Below the pieces are notes generated by a model. It did not search any database. It saw nothing but the letters and a program-made list of their open reading frames with translations, and was not told where the DNA came from. The translations under genes and the position numbers were made by a program. Shown here one piece after another: positions 1 to 7,566 of a stretch of DNA of 64,000 nucleotides. How positions within the stretch are numbered: position 1 is the stretch's first letter; every line of letters begins with the position of its first letter. This DNA comes from Antrihabitans auranticaus. GTDB taxonomy: Bacteria; Actinomycetota; Actinomycetes; Mycobacteriales; Mycobacteriaceae. Location: the NCBI RefSeq assembly GCF_016481275.1, contig NZ_JAEMNW010000015.1, positions 1 to 64,000 of the forward strand. The letters run 5' to 3'.

Positions 1-136
1 ATTCGAAGCCGTCCACAACATCGACCGCGCCCTCGAAGTCGGCTCCGTCCACCGCATCGTCCCCGCCGCAGAACTACGCCCCGGCATCGTCGCCGCCATC
101 GAACGCGGCATGAAACGGACCCTCGCGAAGGGCTGA
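1..136 (+). CDS. 3' end of a probable acyl-CoA carboxylase carboxyltransferase-type protein (partial)
   Basis: The window opens inside a reading frame whose last 44 codons are visible, ending in TGA at 134-136. The visible tail contains the stretch ALEVGSVHRIVPAAELRP followed by a basic end (RGMKRTLAKG). A segment of the type 'G-S-V-x-x-I-[IV]-P-A-A-x-L-R-P' is what I associate with the C-terminus of carboxyltransferase domains in large fused acetyl/propionyl-CoA carboxylases of actinobacteria. Only about 40 residues can be read, so the assignment rests on that resemblance. A perfect intrinsic terminator follows 14 bases after the stop, so this is the last gene of its transcription unit. Confidence 0.5.
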   Translation, partial: FEAVHNIDRALEVGSVHRIVPAAELRPGIVAAIERGMKRTLAKG

Positions 137-149
137 GTTAGTTGCTTGG

Positions 150-180
150 AAGGGCCCGGAGTTCGCTCCGGGCCCTTTTC
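150..180 (+). terminator. Rho-independent terminator with TTCG tetraloop
   Basis: A perfect 12-bp stem (AAGGGCCCGGAG at 150-161 pairing with CTCCGGGCCCTT at 166-177) encloses a TTCG tetraloop and ends in a short T run. It lies 14 bases after the stop of the carboxyltransferase-like gene. On the other strand it would also serve the small reverse gene that ends at 185. Confidence 0.9.
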
Positions 181-184
181 GGGT

Positions 185-409
185 TCAGTAGCTCGCGCCG
201 ACCATTCGCCATTCAGCGCGTTGCTCGAACTCGTCGGCAGTGATCGTGCCGGCAACGTATGCGGCGAGGTCGGCGATCTCGCGTTCGGTCGGTTCACAGA
301 AGTCGCAGTCGTCCGCGAGCGCGCGTGACAGGACGCACCGCTGTTGCTCGGTCAACGGGTTCCACAAGTAGGGCCATCGCCTCGCAAACGGGCACGGTCT
401 CCACGCCAT
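185..409 (-). CDS. small uncharacterised protein (74 aa) with antitoxin-VbhA-like C-terminal helix pair
   Basis: The reading frame is open further upstream, but the ATG at 409 is preceded at the right distance by GGTGGAGG, so I choose it. The protein is 74 residues. The N-terminal part has several Cys and Trp residues (RPCPFARRW, RCVL, DDCDFCEP). The second half, PTEREIADLAAYVAGTITADEFEQR, resembles the short 'antitoxin VbhA' type helical motif (E-x-x-x-x-x-x-x-Y-V-x-G-x-I-[TS]-x-x-[DE]). I do not know a function. No toxin gene (for example a Fic domain) is next to it. It is followed by the shared bidirectional terminator. Confidence 0.55.
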   Translation of the reverse strand: MAWRPCPFARRWPYLWNPLTEQQRCVLSRALADDCDFCEPTEREIADLAAYVAGTITADEFEQRAEWRMVGASY

Positions 410-870
410 CGCAGCCTCCACCGGTCGGATCAACGTATTTGCACACGCCGACGCAGGGCTCCGGCCCTCGATTGCGCGACGCTTTCCCGACCAACAGCGA
501 CGCACCTCTCCGGAAAAGGAGGGTTCGAGGGCCGCACCGCCACGCGTCCTCATCGTAAAGGGAACTCGGCTCGTGCGCCCGGAATGAATCCAAGTTGTGG
601 CTGACGCGTCGGCGGTTCGTTTGGAGATGCCGGGTCACTCTGTCTCCCGAGCCGGTCTTTCCGCTCATCCGACGGGCGATCACTCGGTCGACGACTTCAC
701 TAGGACCCGAACCCTCGGTCGTGATCGTCTTAGACGGACGAACCCTCGACAACTCTCTGGTCGCCGTGTCGGATGGCTCGGAGTCATGGGCAGGCGAGCA
801 GGCCTGGCTCGACGAAGCGCTGCCGTTGATCTGAATGCCACCGCAGACAGGTGCGATGACGCGCCCGTTC
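410..870. other. stretch without a convincing gene
   Basis: Open frames exist on both strands, but none has a ribosome binding site, a recognisable domain or a consistent composition. No hairpin terminator or repeat stands out before the palindromic array begins at about 871. Confidence 0.5.
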
Positions 871-1700
871 CAGCCAAACGCAACGTCTGCAGTCGTTGCG
901 TTCGGCTGAAGACGTTGTAGCTGCGGATCGCTGAGTCCCCGGTGTCACAGCAGCATCTGCCGTATCGCGTGAGGGTCAACGTGCGGCCGAGTGGGCTCAC
1001 CTGGCGGCGACACGGGGAGCGTGCCGCCCACATCACCCGCTCGCCGCGATCGGCGTCTCGTGACGCGCTCGTTTCAGTCAAACGCAACGTCTGCAGTCGT
1101 TGCGTTCGGCTGAATCCCTGGTGTCACAGCAGCATCTGCCGTATCGCGTGCGGCCGAGTGGGCTTTCCTGGCGGCGAAACGCAGGGTGCGCCGCCCACAT
1201 CGCCCGCTCGCTGCGATTCGGCGTCTCGTGACGCGCCCGTTTCAGTCACCCGCAACGTCTGCAGTCGTTGTGTTTGGCTGAAGTCGTTGTAGCTGCGGAT
1301 CTCTGAATCCCTGGTGTCACAGCAGCATCTGCCGTATCGCGTGAGGGTCAGCGTGCGGCCGAGTGGGCTCACCTGGCGGCGACACGGGGAGCGTGCCGCC
1401 CACATCGCCCGCTCGCGCGATTCGGCGTCTCGTGACGCGCCCGTTCCAGCCAAACGCAACGTCTGCAGTCGTTGCGGCTGCGGATCCCAGAATCCCTGGT
1501 GTCACAGCAGCATCTGCCGTATCGCGTGAGGGTCAGCGTGCGGCCGAGTGGGCTCACCTGGCGGCGACACGGGGAGCGTGCCGCCCACATCGCCCGCTCG
1601 CCGCGATTCGGCGTCTCGTGACGCGCCCGTTCCAGCCAAACGCAACGTCTGCAGTCGTTGCGGCTGCGGATCCCAGAATCCCTGGTGTCACAGCAGCATC
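871..1700. repeat. tandem array of ~185-bp repeats, each carrying a 34-38 bp palindrome
   Basis: The landmark GGTGTCACAGCAGCATC starts at 941, 1120, 1313, 1498 and 1684, giving periods of 179, 193, 185 and 186 bp. Each unit also contains a palindrome with arms CAGCCAAACGCAACG and CGTTGCGTTCGGCTG around CTGCAG: 871-908, 1075-1112, 1243-1280, 1447-1480 and 1633-1666. In the last two copies the right arm is shortened to CGTTGCGGCTG. Units also share GGCGTCTCGTGACGCG and a GGCCGAGTGGGCTCACCTGG block. Copies 3-5 are nearly identical, while the first two differ by small deletions. No unit encodes a convincing protein. The array ends about 150 bp upstream of the oxidoreductase/sigma factor operon. 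Function unknown. Confidence 0.9.
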
Positions 1701-1790
1701 GGCCGCACCAAGTGGATCCCGCACGAATACCTCAGCGACGAGACCGCCGACGAACGAAATCCCGCGTGACGCAGGTCACATATACCGCCA

Positions 1791-1818
1791 TGTCACGAAT
1801 GGCGCGGCTGCTTACGTC
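1791..1818 (+). promoter_or_regulatory. candidate ECF41-type promoter of the oxidoreductase-sigma operon
   Basis: TGTCACG (1791-1797) and CGTC (1815-1818) are separated by 17 bases and lie 37 bases before the ATG at 1855. As I recall, the published ECF41 target promoter has -35 TGTCACA and -10 CGTC about 16 bases apart. The operon encodes an ECF41 sigma factor, so autoregulation from this site is a reasonable inference. Confidence 0.55.
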
Positions 1819-1854
1819 TGGTGGTGGTCAGGCAAATCTACGGAGGAAAGCACC

Positions 1855-3051
1855 ATGAGCACCGACACACCGACCACCCACCGCGTCGTCATCCTCGGCG
1901 CGGGATACGCGGGATTGTCGACCGCGATCAACCTCGCCGCACGCACGAAGCGTCGCGCGGACGTGCAGATCACGCTCGTCAATGCAGAAGAGCGCTTCGT
2001 CGAGCGTCTCCGACTGCACATGACGGCGACCGGCCAACAGCTTGCGGATTTGAACATTCCAGAGTTGTTGACCGGCACAGGAATCGAGTTCGTCCGCGGT
2101 TGGGTCACAGCGCTCGACGCCGACGCGCAAACGGTTCGAATCGACGACAAGCGCACTCTTCGCTATGACACCCTCGTCTACGGACTCGGCAGCGTTGCCG
2201 ATACGTCAACCGTTCCCGGCGTCGACGATTACGCCTACACCCTCGACAGCGCCCGTGACGCAACGACGTTCGCGCAGCGGTTGAACCGGCTCGACCGTGG
2301 GACCGTCGTGGTCGGCGGCAGTGGCCTCACCGGCGTCGAAGCCGCCGCGGAAATCGCCGAACAACATCCGCATCTGGAGGTCGTCCTGCTGGGCCGTCAC
2401 GAACCTGGCGCAACGATGGGTCCGAAAGGCCAGGCCTACGTGTACGACACCCTCGACCGCCTCGGCGTACGCGTGCGCAGCGGCGCCGAGGTGACGAAGG
2501 TGCTCGCAAACTTCGTGGAATTGGCCGGCGGCGAGAGTGTTTCGGCCGATGCGGTGCTGTGGACCAGCGGCGTGCGCGTGTCACCCGTTGCCGACCTGGC
2601 AGGGCTCACCGTCGACGACACAGGCCGAATCGTCACCGATTCCACGCTGCGTTCGACCTCCCATCGCACTATCTACGCGATCGGCGACGCGGCCGCGATC
2701 CAGCAGAGCTACGGCGTTATCCACGGCACCTGCCAGAGCGGCATGCCGACCGGAGTGCACGCCGCAATCTCGATCGCACGCGAGCTGAAAGGCAAGCAGC
2801 CCAAGCCTTTCCGATTCGGTTACTACCACATGCCCGTGAGCCTCGGCCGCAAGGATGCTGTCATTCAATTCACCAAGGCCGACGACACCCCGCGGCGCCT
2901 GGTCCTGACTGGCCGAAAGGCAGTCTGGTACAAGGAAACGGTGAGTTCAGCACCATGGCCGACGTTCGGCCGGATGAAGAAGTACCCACGCTCGGCGTCG
3001 GTGTGGCCCCGCGGTGGGCGGGCCAATCGCCTCCAGGTCGGTGCACAGTGA
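1855..3051 (+). CDS. FAD-dependent NAD(P)H dehydrogenase-like oxidoreductase (NDH-2 type)
   Basis: This 398-residue protein belongs to the two-dinucleotide-binding-fold flavoprotein family that includes type II NADH dehydrogenases. An FAD-binding motif VVILGAGYAG lies near residues 10-19, an NAD(P)H-binding motif VVVGGSGLTGVE near the middle, and IYAIGDAAA, which contacts FAD, near residue 275. The length matches the family. The ATG at 1855 is chosen because ACGGAGGAAAG precedes it; the frame is open into the upstream repeats but that extension is repeat DNA. The stop overlaps the GTG start of the sigma factor gene. ECF41 sigma genes are known to sit beside carboxymuconolactone decarboxylase, oxidoreductase or epimerase genes, so this is probably the cognate partner. 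Confidence 0.85.
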   Translation: MSTDTPTTHRVVILGAGYAGLSTAINLAARTKRRADVQITLVNAEERFVERLRLHMTATGQQLADLNIPELLTGTGIEFVRGWVTALDADAQTVRIDDKRTLRYDTLVYGLGSVADTSTVPGVDDYAYTLDSARDATTFAQRLNRLDRGTVVVGGSGLTGVEAAAEIAEQHPHLEVVLLGRHEPGATMGPKGQAYVYDTLDRLGVRVRSGAEVTKVLANFVELAGGESVSADAVLWTSGVRVSPVADLAGLTVDDTGRIVTDSTLRSTSHRTIYAIGDAAAIQQSYGVIHGTCQSGMPTGVHAAISIARELKGKQPKPFRFGYYHMPVSLGRKDAVIQFTKADDTPRRLVLTGRKAVWYKETVSSAPWPTFGRMKKYPRSASVWPRGGRANRLQVGAQ

Positions 3052-3965
3052 CTCCACTTTCCGAAACCGGTCAGCGGGTATTCGACGAACATCGGAACCT
3101 GTTGTTCTCGGTCGCATACCGCATCCTCGGAACCGCAACCGATGCCGAGGATGTGGTGCAGGACGCGTGGTTGAGGTGGTCCGCAGCCGACCGGTCCCAG
3201 GTGGCCGACCCGAAGGCGTACCTGGCCCGGATCGTGTCGAACCTCGCGATGGACCGGCTACGGTCCACTCGCAATCAGCGCGAAACCTATGTCGGGCCTT
3301 GGCTTCCCGAGCCGATCCTGACAAGCGGTGACGCTGCCGACGACGTGACCACCGCCGAGTCGGTGTCCATGGCGATGCTTGTGGTGCTGGAAACTCTGAG
3401 CCCACTGGAACGTGCCGTGTTCGTCCTGAAAGAGGTTTTCGACTTCAGTTACGCCGAGATCGGGGAGGCAGTCGAGCGTTCGGAATCCGCGGTGCGCCAG
3501 GCGGCGCACCGCGCCCGCGGCCACGTGCAATCCCGGCGACCGCGATTCAATCCCGACCGGTCGCAGCAACGTGATGTCACCGAACGATTCTTCGCGGCGG
3601 CGACCGGCGGCGACATCAACACCCTCATGGCGTTGATGTCGCCCGATGTGACACTGTGGACCGACGGCGGCGGCAAGGTGCGGCAGGCGATGAAGCCGGT
3701 GATCGGTGCGGACAAGGTCGCCGCGTGGTTCGCGGGCATTGCTCGCCGCCCCTACCAGGGCATCGAACTGTCGGACATGGCTGTCGAGTTGGCGGAGATC
3801 AACGGCCGCGCCGGCTTCGTCTTCACCGGCGCCGGTCGTGTGATTGCCACCCTCACAGTCGATCTCGACGAGGAGGGCCGCATCTCGAACATTCACAACG
3901 TCGCCAACCCTGACAAGTTGCAGGCCATCGGTGACGGCACATCTCACGATATTGCCGCTCGCTAG
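3048..3965 (+). CDS. ECF41-family (SigJ-like) sigma factor with SnoaL-like C-terminal domain
   Basis: The protein is 305 residues from a GTG that overlaps the preceding stop (GTGA). Sigma region 2 (FSVAYRILGTATDAEDVVQDAWLRW by content) is at about residues 20-50 and region 4 (FDFSYAEIGEAVERSESAVRQ by content) at about 125-160. A ~130-residue SnoaL-like domain follows. Three ECF41 signatures are visible: WLPEPI in the linker, DGGGKV in the SnoaL domain and NPDKL near the C-terminus. In this family the C-terminal domain replaces an anti-sigma factor and tunes activity. Translational coupling to the flavoprotein points to a shared stress or redox signal. The 3' end meets the convergent carotenoid oxygenase gene, and both genes use the same CTAG for their stop codons. 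Confidence 0.93.
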   Translation: MTPLSETGQRVFDEHRNLLFSVAYRILGTATDAEDVVQDAWLRWSAADRSQVADPKAYLARIVSNLAMDRLRSTRNQRETYVGPWLPEPILTSGDAADDVTTAESVSMAMLVVLETLSPLERAVFVLKEVFDFSYAEIGEAVERSESAVRQAAHRARGHVQSRRPRFNPDRSQQRDVTERFFAAATGGDINTLMALMSPDVTLWTDGGGKVRQAMKPVIGADKVAAWFAGIARRPYQGIELSDMAVELAEINGRAGFVFTGAGRVIATLTVDLDEEGRISNIHNVANPDKLQAIGDGTSHDIAAR

Positions 3966-5404
3966 AGCACCGCCGGACCTGCTACTCGCTCGGTGAAACT
4001 GCCATGAAACCCGGGGAATACGTGCCGGTCCAAATGCGCAACGGCGATCGGCGCGTGCTCGATGTCTGCAGCATCGAGCACGAACAGCGCTGTGCGGTGC
4101 TCGGCGGGCAGGTACGCAACGACCAACAGCCAACCGTCGTCCTCAGCACCCTTTGTGGATGCCCGTACGAAGATCGGCTCGCCCGGGAACTCCCCATGGG
4201 CGAAGGTGTGCGCACGCTGTTCACCGGTCTCGTTGTCCAACTTGACTATTGCGGAGTCGAACCCTGGCCCCGACTGCGAGAAGTAGCTGTACCGGTACTG
4301 ACGACCGGTGCGCCGCTCGTCATGCACCGGGAATTCCACGGATTGCAGATCTATATCTTCGACTTCGACACGACCAGCGGGTCCGATGCGCAATCGTGCG
4401 GGCCAACCGAGGCCGGGTTGCTGAGTCCGGAACTGTTTCAGATCGACAGCAAGTAGGTCGAAGCTCGGATGGCGAACGATATCGAGGACGATATCGGACC
4501 CGTCCTCGTACGCATTGTTGACGTGCACGTAGACGAGGGGGTCGCATTCGATTACCCGCTGCCGGCCGCCGCACCTGGGAACCAGCACGATTTTCATGCC
4601 GAGCTCCGGACGAAACTGCGTCGTATCGCCCGTATTTCCGAATCCGAGCAACGCTCGTGCCGCGTGCACGGGATCGACAGCGATGGGCGCGATGGCGAAA
4701 ACGAGGTAGTTCTGCGTGATCGCGAAGTCGTGTTGAATCACGACGTCGTCCAACGGCACGACGGCCTCGCTGTGGATCCTGCCGCCAGGGTCGACGCGAT
4801 AGCAACGCAAACCGGCGGGGACACGGGGCGCGAGCCGGGGCGCCAAATCGAGGCCGAAGTTGAACATCTCGCCCGTCAGTGGATCGATTTTGGGGTGCGG
4901 CGAGAACCGTGTCAGCTGCGGGAGCCGACCATCGAACGTGCACTGCCCGATCGTCGTCAGATCGTCAGGGTCGATCGCCCACGGCCGACCGGCGTCACTC
5001 AGCGCGAGCAGACGCTCGGCGTGGTAGACCACGTGCGTGTTCGCGCAATCGGCTGGCATCCGTCCCGCGTTGTGCCGCAACGCCTTTGCTTGCGTGTAGA
5101 TGCCGCGCACCCGATCGCCGTGACCGCGCTGCTCGGCGAGAAACTTCGGCGTCCGGACATATTTGGACTGATAGCGGACCCGCCCTTCGTCGATCACGAA
5201 CTTCGACACCAGGCCGTCGCCGTCGAACGGGTGTGCAGCGTAGAAGCCGCCACTCTCCCACTGCCCCGGGCCATTTCGATACAACGTGCCGCGCAACTCC
5301 TGTGGGAGAGTTCCAGTCAGCTCGAGAACGATGTCGGCGGGAGCCTCGACGGCCGGCCTGAACGCGGCCGCGGCCGCCGGATGCGCTACTGCAGTGGTGG
5401 TCAT
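3962..5404 (-). CDS. carotenoid cleavage dioxygenase (RPE65/retinal-pigment-epithelial family)
   Basis: The 480-residue protein has the four-histidine iron centre of carotenoid oxygenases: His170 (SPHPK), His225 (IQHDF), His294 (VHVNNAYE) and the C-terminal His in FHGSF near residue 467. The N-terminal LYRNGPG and HPFDGDG motifs also fit. Members cleave C=C bonds of carotenoids, stilbenes or lignostilbenes oxidatively, and the substrate cannot be told from sequence. The ATG at 5404 is preceded by AAGGAGGACCCGT, an excellent ribosome binding site. A TetR gene is divergent, and the 125-bp gap between them holds repeated operator-like sites, so local repression is likely. Confidence 0.93.
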   Translation of the reverse strand: MTTTAVAHPAAAAAFRPAVEAPADIVLELTGTLPQELRGTLYRNGPGQWESGGFYAAHPFDGDGLVSKFVIDEGRVRYQSKYVRTPKFLAEQRGHGDRVRGIYTQAKALRHNAGRMPADCANTHVVYHAERLLALSDAGRPWAIDPDDLTTIGQCTFDGRLPQLTRFSPHPKIDPLTGEMFNFGLDLAPRLAPRVPAGLRCYRVDPGGRIHSEAVVPLDDVVIQHDFAITQNYLVFAIAPIAVDPVHAARALLGFGNTGDTTQFRPELGMKIVLVPRCGGRQRVIECDPLVYVHVNNAYEDGSDIVLDIVRHPSFDLLAVDLKQFRTQQPGLGWPARLRIGPAGRVEVEDIDLQSVEFPVHDERRTGRQYRYSYFSQSGPGFDSAIVKLDNETGEQRAHTFAHGEFPGEPIFVRASTKGAEDDGWLLVVAYLPAEHRTALFVLDAADIEHAPIAVAHLDRHVFPGFHGSFTERVAGPAVL

Positions 5405-5435
5405 ACGGGTCCTCCTTGACCTGACGACTACACGC

Positions 5436-5488
5436 CTCGGCTGAGCCGAGACTTCTGACTACGTGCGTATTCTCTGACTACGCGCGTA
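5436..5488. promoter_or_regulatory. candidate operator region between carotenoid oxygenase and TetR genes
   Basis: Three symmetric elements lie in the divergent intergenic region. CTCGGCT-G-AGCCGAG (5436-5450) is a perfect inverted repeat. CTGACTACGTGCGTA and CTGACTACGCGCGTA form a direct repeat whose cores TACGTGCGTA (5460-5469) and TACGCGCGTA (5479-5488) are near-perfect and perfect palindromes 19 bp apart. Such paired palindromes are what a TetR dimer pair would bind. Confidence 0.55.
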
Positions 5489-5529
5489 CTCACAATGGGT
5501 GCCTAGTGGCACTTTGTCAAGATGTGTAG

Positions 5530-6150
5530 ATGACCGAGCGACCGTATGCAGGCAAGTTCGCCGACGAACGTCGAGCAGAGCGCCGCGAACGACTCGTCGC
5601 GGCCGGTTTCGAGCTGATGGGAACCGACGGAACGGCTGGAACCTCGGTGCGGGCAGTGTGCCAGAAAGCGGGCCTCACCAGCCGCTACTTCTACGAGAGC
5701 TTCGCCGGCCTCGACGAGTTACTACTTGCGGTCTTCGACCACATCATGACAAGAACGACGGATCGGATCCTTGCGGCGATATCGGCAACGGACGGCAGCC
5801 TCGCCGCGACGATCGAGGCGTGTGCACGCGCATTTGTCGAGGTCACCCTTGATGACCCACACGCGATGCGCATCGGTTTCGTCGAGGCCTGGAACAGCGA
5901 AGCGCTTATGCGCCGCCGAGTTCAGACTCTGCACTCCTGTGCGCACCTGATGGCGTCGATGATCGCCGCCCAGAACGAACTGGATGCACCACGGCTAGCG
6001 GCGGTCGAGGTCGCGGCGTTCATGGTGGTCGGCGGCCTACTCGAATCGATCCTCGGTTGGATCGACGGATCGCTCGAAATCGAGCGCGAAGCGCTGGTGA
6101 AACATTTCACGGCTGCCGCGGTGGGCGCCATCGAGCGCGCGATCAGCTGA
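5530..6150 (+). CDS. TetR/AcrR family transcriptional regulator
   Basis: The 206-residue protein has an N-terminal TetR helix-turn-helix (RRERLVAAGFELMGTDG, then TSVRAVCQKAGLTSRYFYESF) at about residues 15-62, followed by a helical ligand/dimer domain with no family-specific signature I recognise. No clear Shine-Dalgarno sequence precedes the ATG at 5530, so a leaderless or short-leader transcript is possible. It is divergent from the carotenoid oxygenase gene and probably controls it and itself through the palindromes at 5436-5488. The effector is unknown; a carotenoid or stilbene-like compound is only a guess from context. Confidence 0.85.
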   Translation: MTERPYAGKFADERRAERRERLVAAGFELMGTDGTAGTSVRAVCQKAGLTSRYFYESFAGLDELLLAVFDHIMTRTTDRILAAISATDGSLAATIEACARAFVEVTLDDPHAMRIGFVEAWNSEALMRRRVQTLHSCAHLMASMIAAQNELDAPRLAAVEVAAFMVVGGLLESILGWIDGSLEIEREALVKHFTAAAVGAIERAIS

Positions 6151-6369
6151 AAGGCTCTGCGGCTCTTTACGTGCGCCCTTCGTACGGTGGCACTGCCGAA
6201 GACATACCCTGGTCTGGTTCGCGAACCATGACGTTTTGCGCCGACGATTCGGGGTAGACACCTAGGGCGTGTCCCTATCAGGAGCGGGAGTCACGTACCG
6301 GAGTTGAGAAAGCAGCGAAGGGTTCTCTGCCCGCGCCTGCGAATAGCTCACCACTCCGAGGTAGGTGTA

Positions 6370-7566
6370 ATGAAAGCCGTTACCTGGCAGGGCCGTCGAA
6401 AGATCACGGTCGAGACCGTTCCGGACCCCATCATCGAGCAACCCACCGACGCCATCATCCGCGTGACATCATCCGGTATCTGCGGTTCCGATCTGCATTT
6501 GTACGAGGTCCTAGGTCCGTACATGAGTCCGGGTGACATCCTCGGCCACGAGCCGATCGGCATCGTAGAAGAGGTCGGCAGCGAGATCACGAACCTGCAG
6601 AAGGGTGACCGCGTCGTCATCCCCTTCCAGATCAGCTGCGGTAACTGCTTCATGTGCACCCAGGGTCTCACGACGCAGTGCGAGACAACACAAGTCAAAG
6701 AGCAAGGCAGCGGTGCTGCGCTGTTCGGGTACTCGAAGCTCTACGGGCAGGTGCCCGGTGGGCAGGCCGAATACCTGCGCGTTCCGCACGCAGATTTCAC
6801 CCATGTGAAGGTCCCGATCGGACCGTCGGACAGCCGGTATCTGTACCTGTCCGACGTGCTACCGACCGCCTGGCAAGCTGTCGCCTACGCCGCCACCCCG
6901 GAAGGCGGATCACTTGCAGTGCTCGGATTGGGCCCGATCGGCGACATGGCCTGCCGGATCGCAATCCACCGCGGGTTACGGGTGATCGGTGTCGACCGAG
7001 TACCGGAACGTCTTGCGCGAGCCGCCGCACGCGGTGTCGAAACGATCGACTTGGACGCTGTCGGAGACGGCCTTACCGACACGATCCGCGACATGACCAA
7101 CGGTCGAGGTACCGACTCGGTCATCGATGCGGTCGGCATGGAGGCGCACGGCTCGCCGGTTGCATCGTTCGCTCAGCGTTCGGCAGGACTTCTTCCGAAC
7201 GCCCTGGCAGAGAAGGTAATCGACACCGCGTCGATCGATCGACTGGCGGCACTGCTCAGCGCTATCGACATCGTCAGGCGTGGCGGCACGATTTCGCTCA
7301 TCGGCGTGTACGGCGGAATGCTCGATCCGATTCCTATGCGTGTCCTGTTCGACAAGCAGATTCAACTGCGCATGGGGCAGGCCAACGTCAAGCACTGGGT
7401 GGACGACATCCTCCCGCTGCTCACCGACTCCGACCCCCTGGGTGTGGATTCTTTTGCGACCCACAGACTTCCGCTCGATGCGGCTCCGGAGGCATACAAG
7501 ATGTTCCAGAAGAAGTCGGACGGCGCTGTGAAGATCGTCCTGGACCCCGCTGCGAGATCGCGATGA
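6370..7566 (+). CDS. zinc-dependent alcohol dehydrogenase (GroES-like, MDR superfamily)
   Basis: This 398-residue medium-chain dehydrogenase starts at the ATG at 6370, which follows GAGGTAGGTGTA; a longer frame upstream has no such signal. Catalytic zinc ligands are visible in SSGICGSDLHLY (Cys) and GHEPIG (His, Glu). A structural zinc loop with closely spaced cysteines follows (SCGNCFMCTQGLTTQC). The Rossmann motif is VLGLGPIG near residue 185. It resembles the glutathione-independent formaldehyde dehydrogenase/threonine dehydrogenase-like branch. Its stop overlaps the start of a CinA-domain gene (ATGA), which suggests joint expression. Confidence 0.9.
   Translation: MKAVTWQGRRKITVETVPDPIIEQPTDAIIRVTSSGICGSDLHLYEVLGPYMSPGDILGHEPIGIVEEVGSEITNLQKGDRVVIPFQISCGNCFMCTQGLTTQCETTQVKEQGSGAALFGYSKLYGQVPGGQAEYLRVPHADFTHVKVPIGPSDSRYLYLSDVLPTAWQAVAYAATPEGGSLAVLGLGPIGDMACRIAIHRGLRVIGVDRVPERLARAAARGVETIDLDAVGDGLTDTIRDMTNGRGTDSVIDAVGMEAHGSPVASFAQRSAGLLPNALAEKVIDTASIDRLAALLSAIDIVRRGGTISLIGVYGGMLDPIPMRVLFDKQIQLRMGQANVKHWVDDILPLLTDSDPLGVDSFATHRLPLDAAPEAYKMFQKKSDGAVKIVLDPAARSR

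Noticed and set aside
294-752. 152-aa reverse frame overlapping the small gene at 185-409
   Set aside because: No start signal, no recognisable motif, Arg/Ser-rich composition typical of a high-GC shadow frame.
871-1700. CRISPR-like array
   Set aside because: The repeat period is ~185 bp, the 'spacers' are themselves repeated, and there are no cas genes nearby.
1363-1854. N-terminal extension of the oxidoreductase frame into the repeat array
   Set aside because: The extension translates repeat DNA and lacks a ribosome binding site. The ATG at 1855 has a strong one and begins the normal family N-terminus.
4469-5419. 316-aa forward frame antisense to the carotenoid oxygenase
   Set aside because: It mirrors the real gene and has no domain; antisense open frames are common in this composition.
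6250-6290. GACAC/GTGTC inverted repeat around CCTAG upstream of the alcohol dehydrogenase
   Set aside because: Arms are only five perfect bases; could be chance in this composition.
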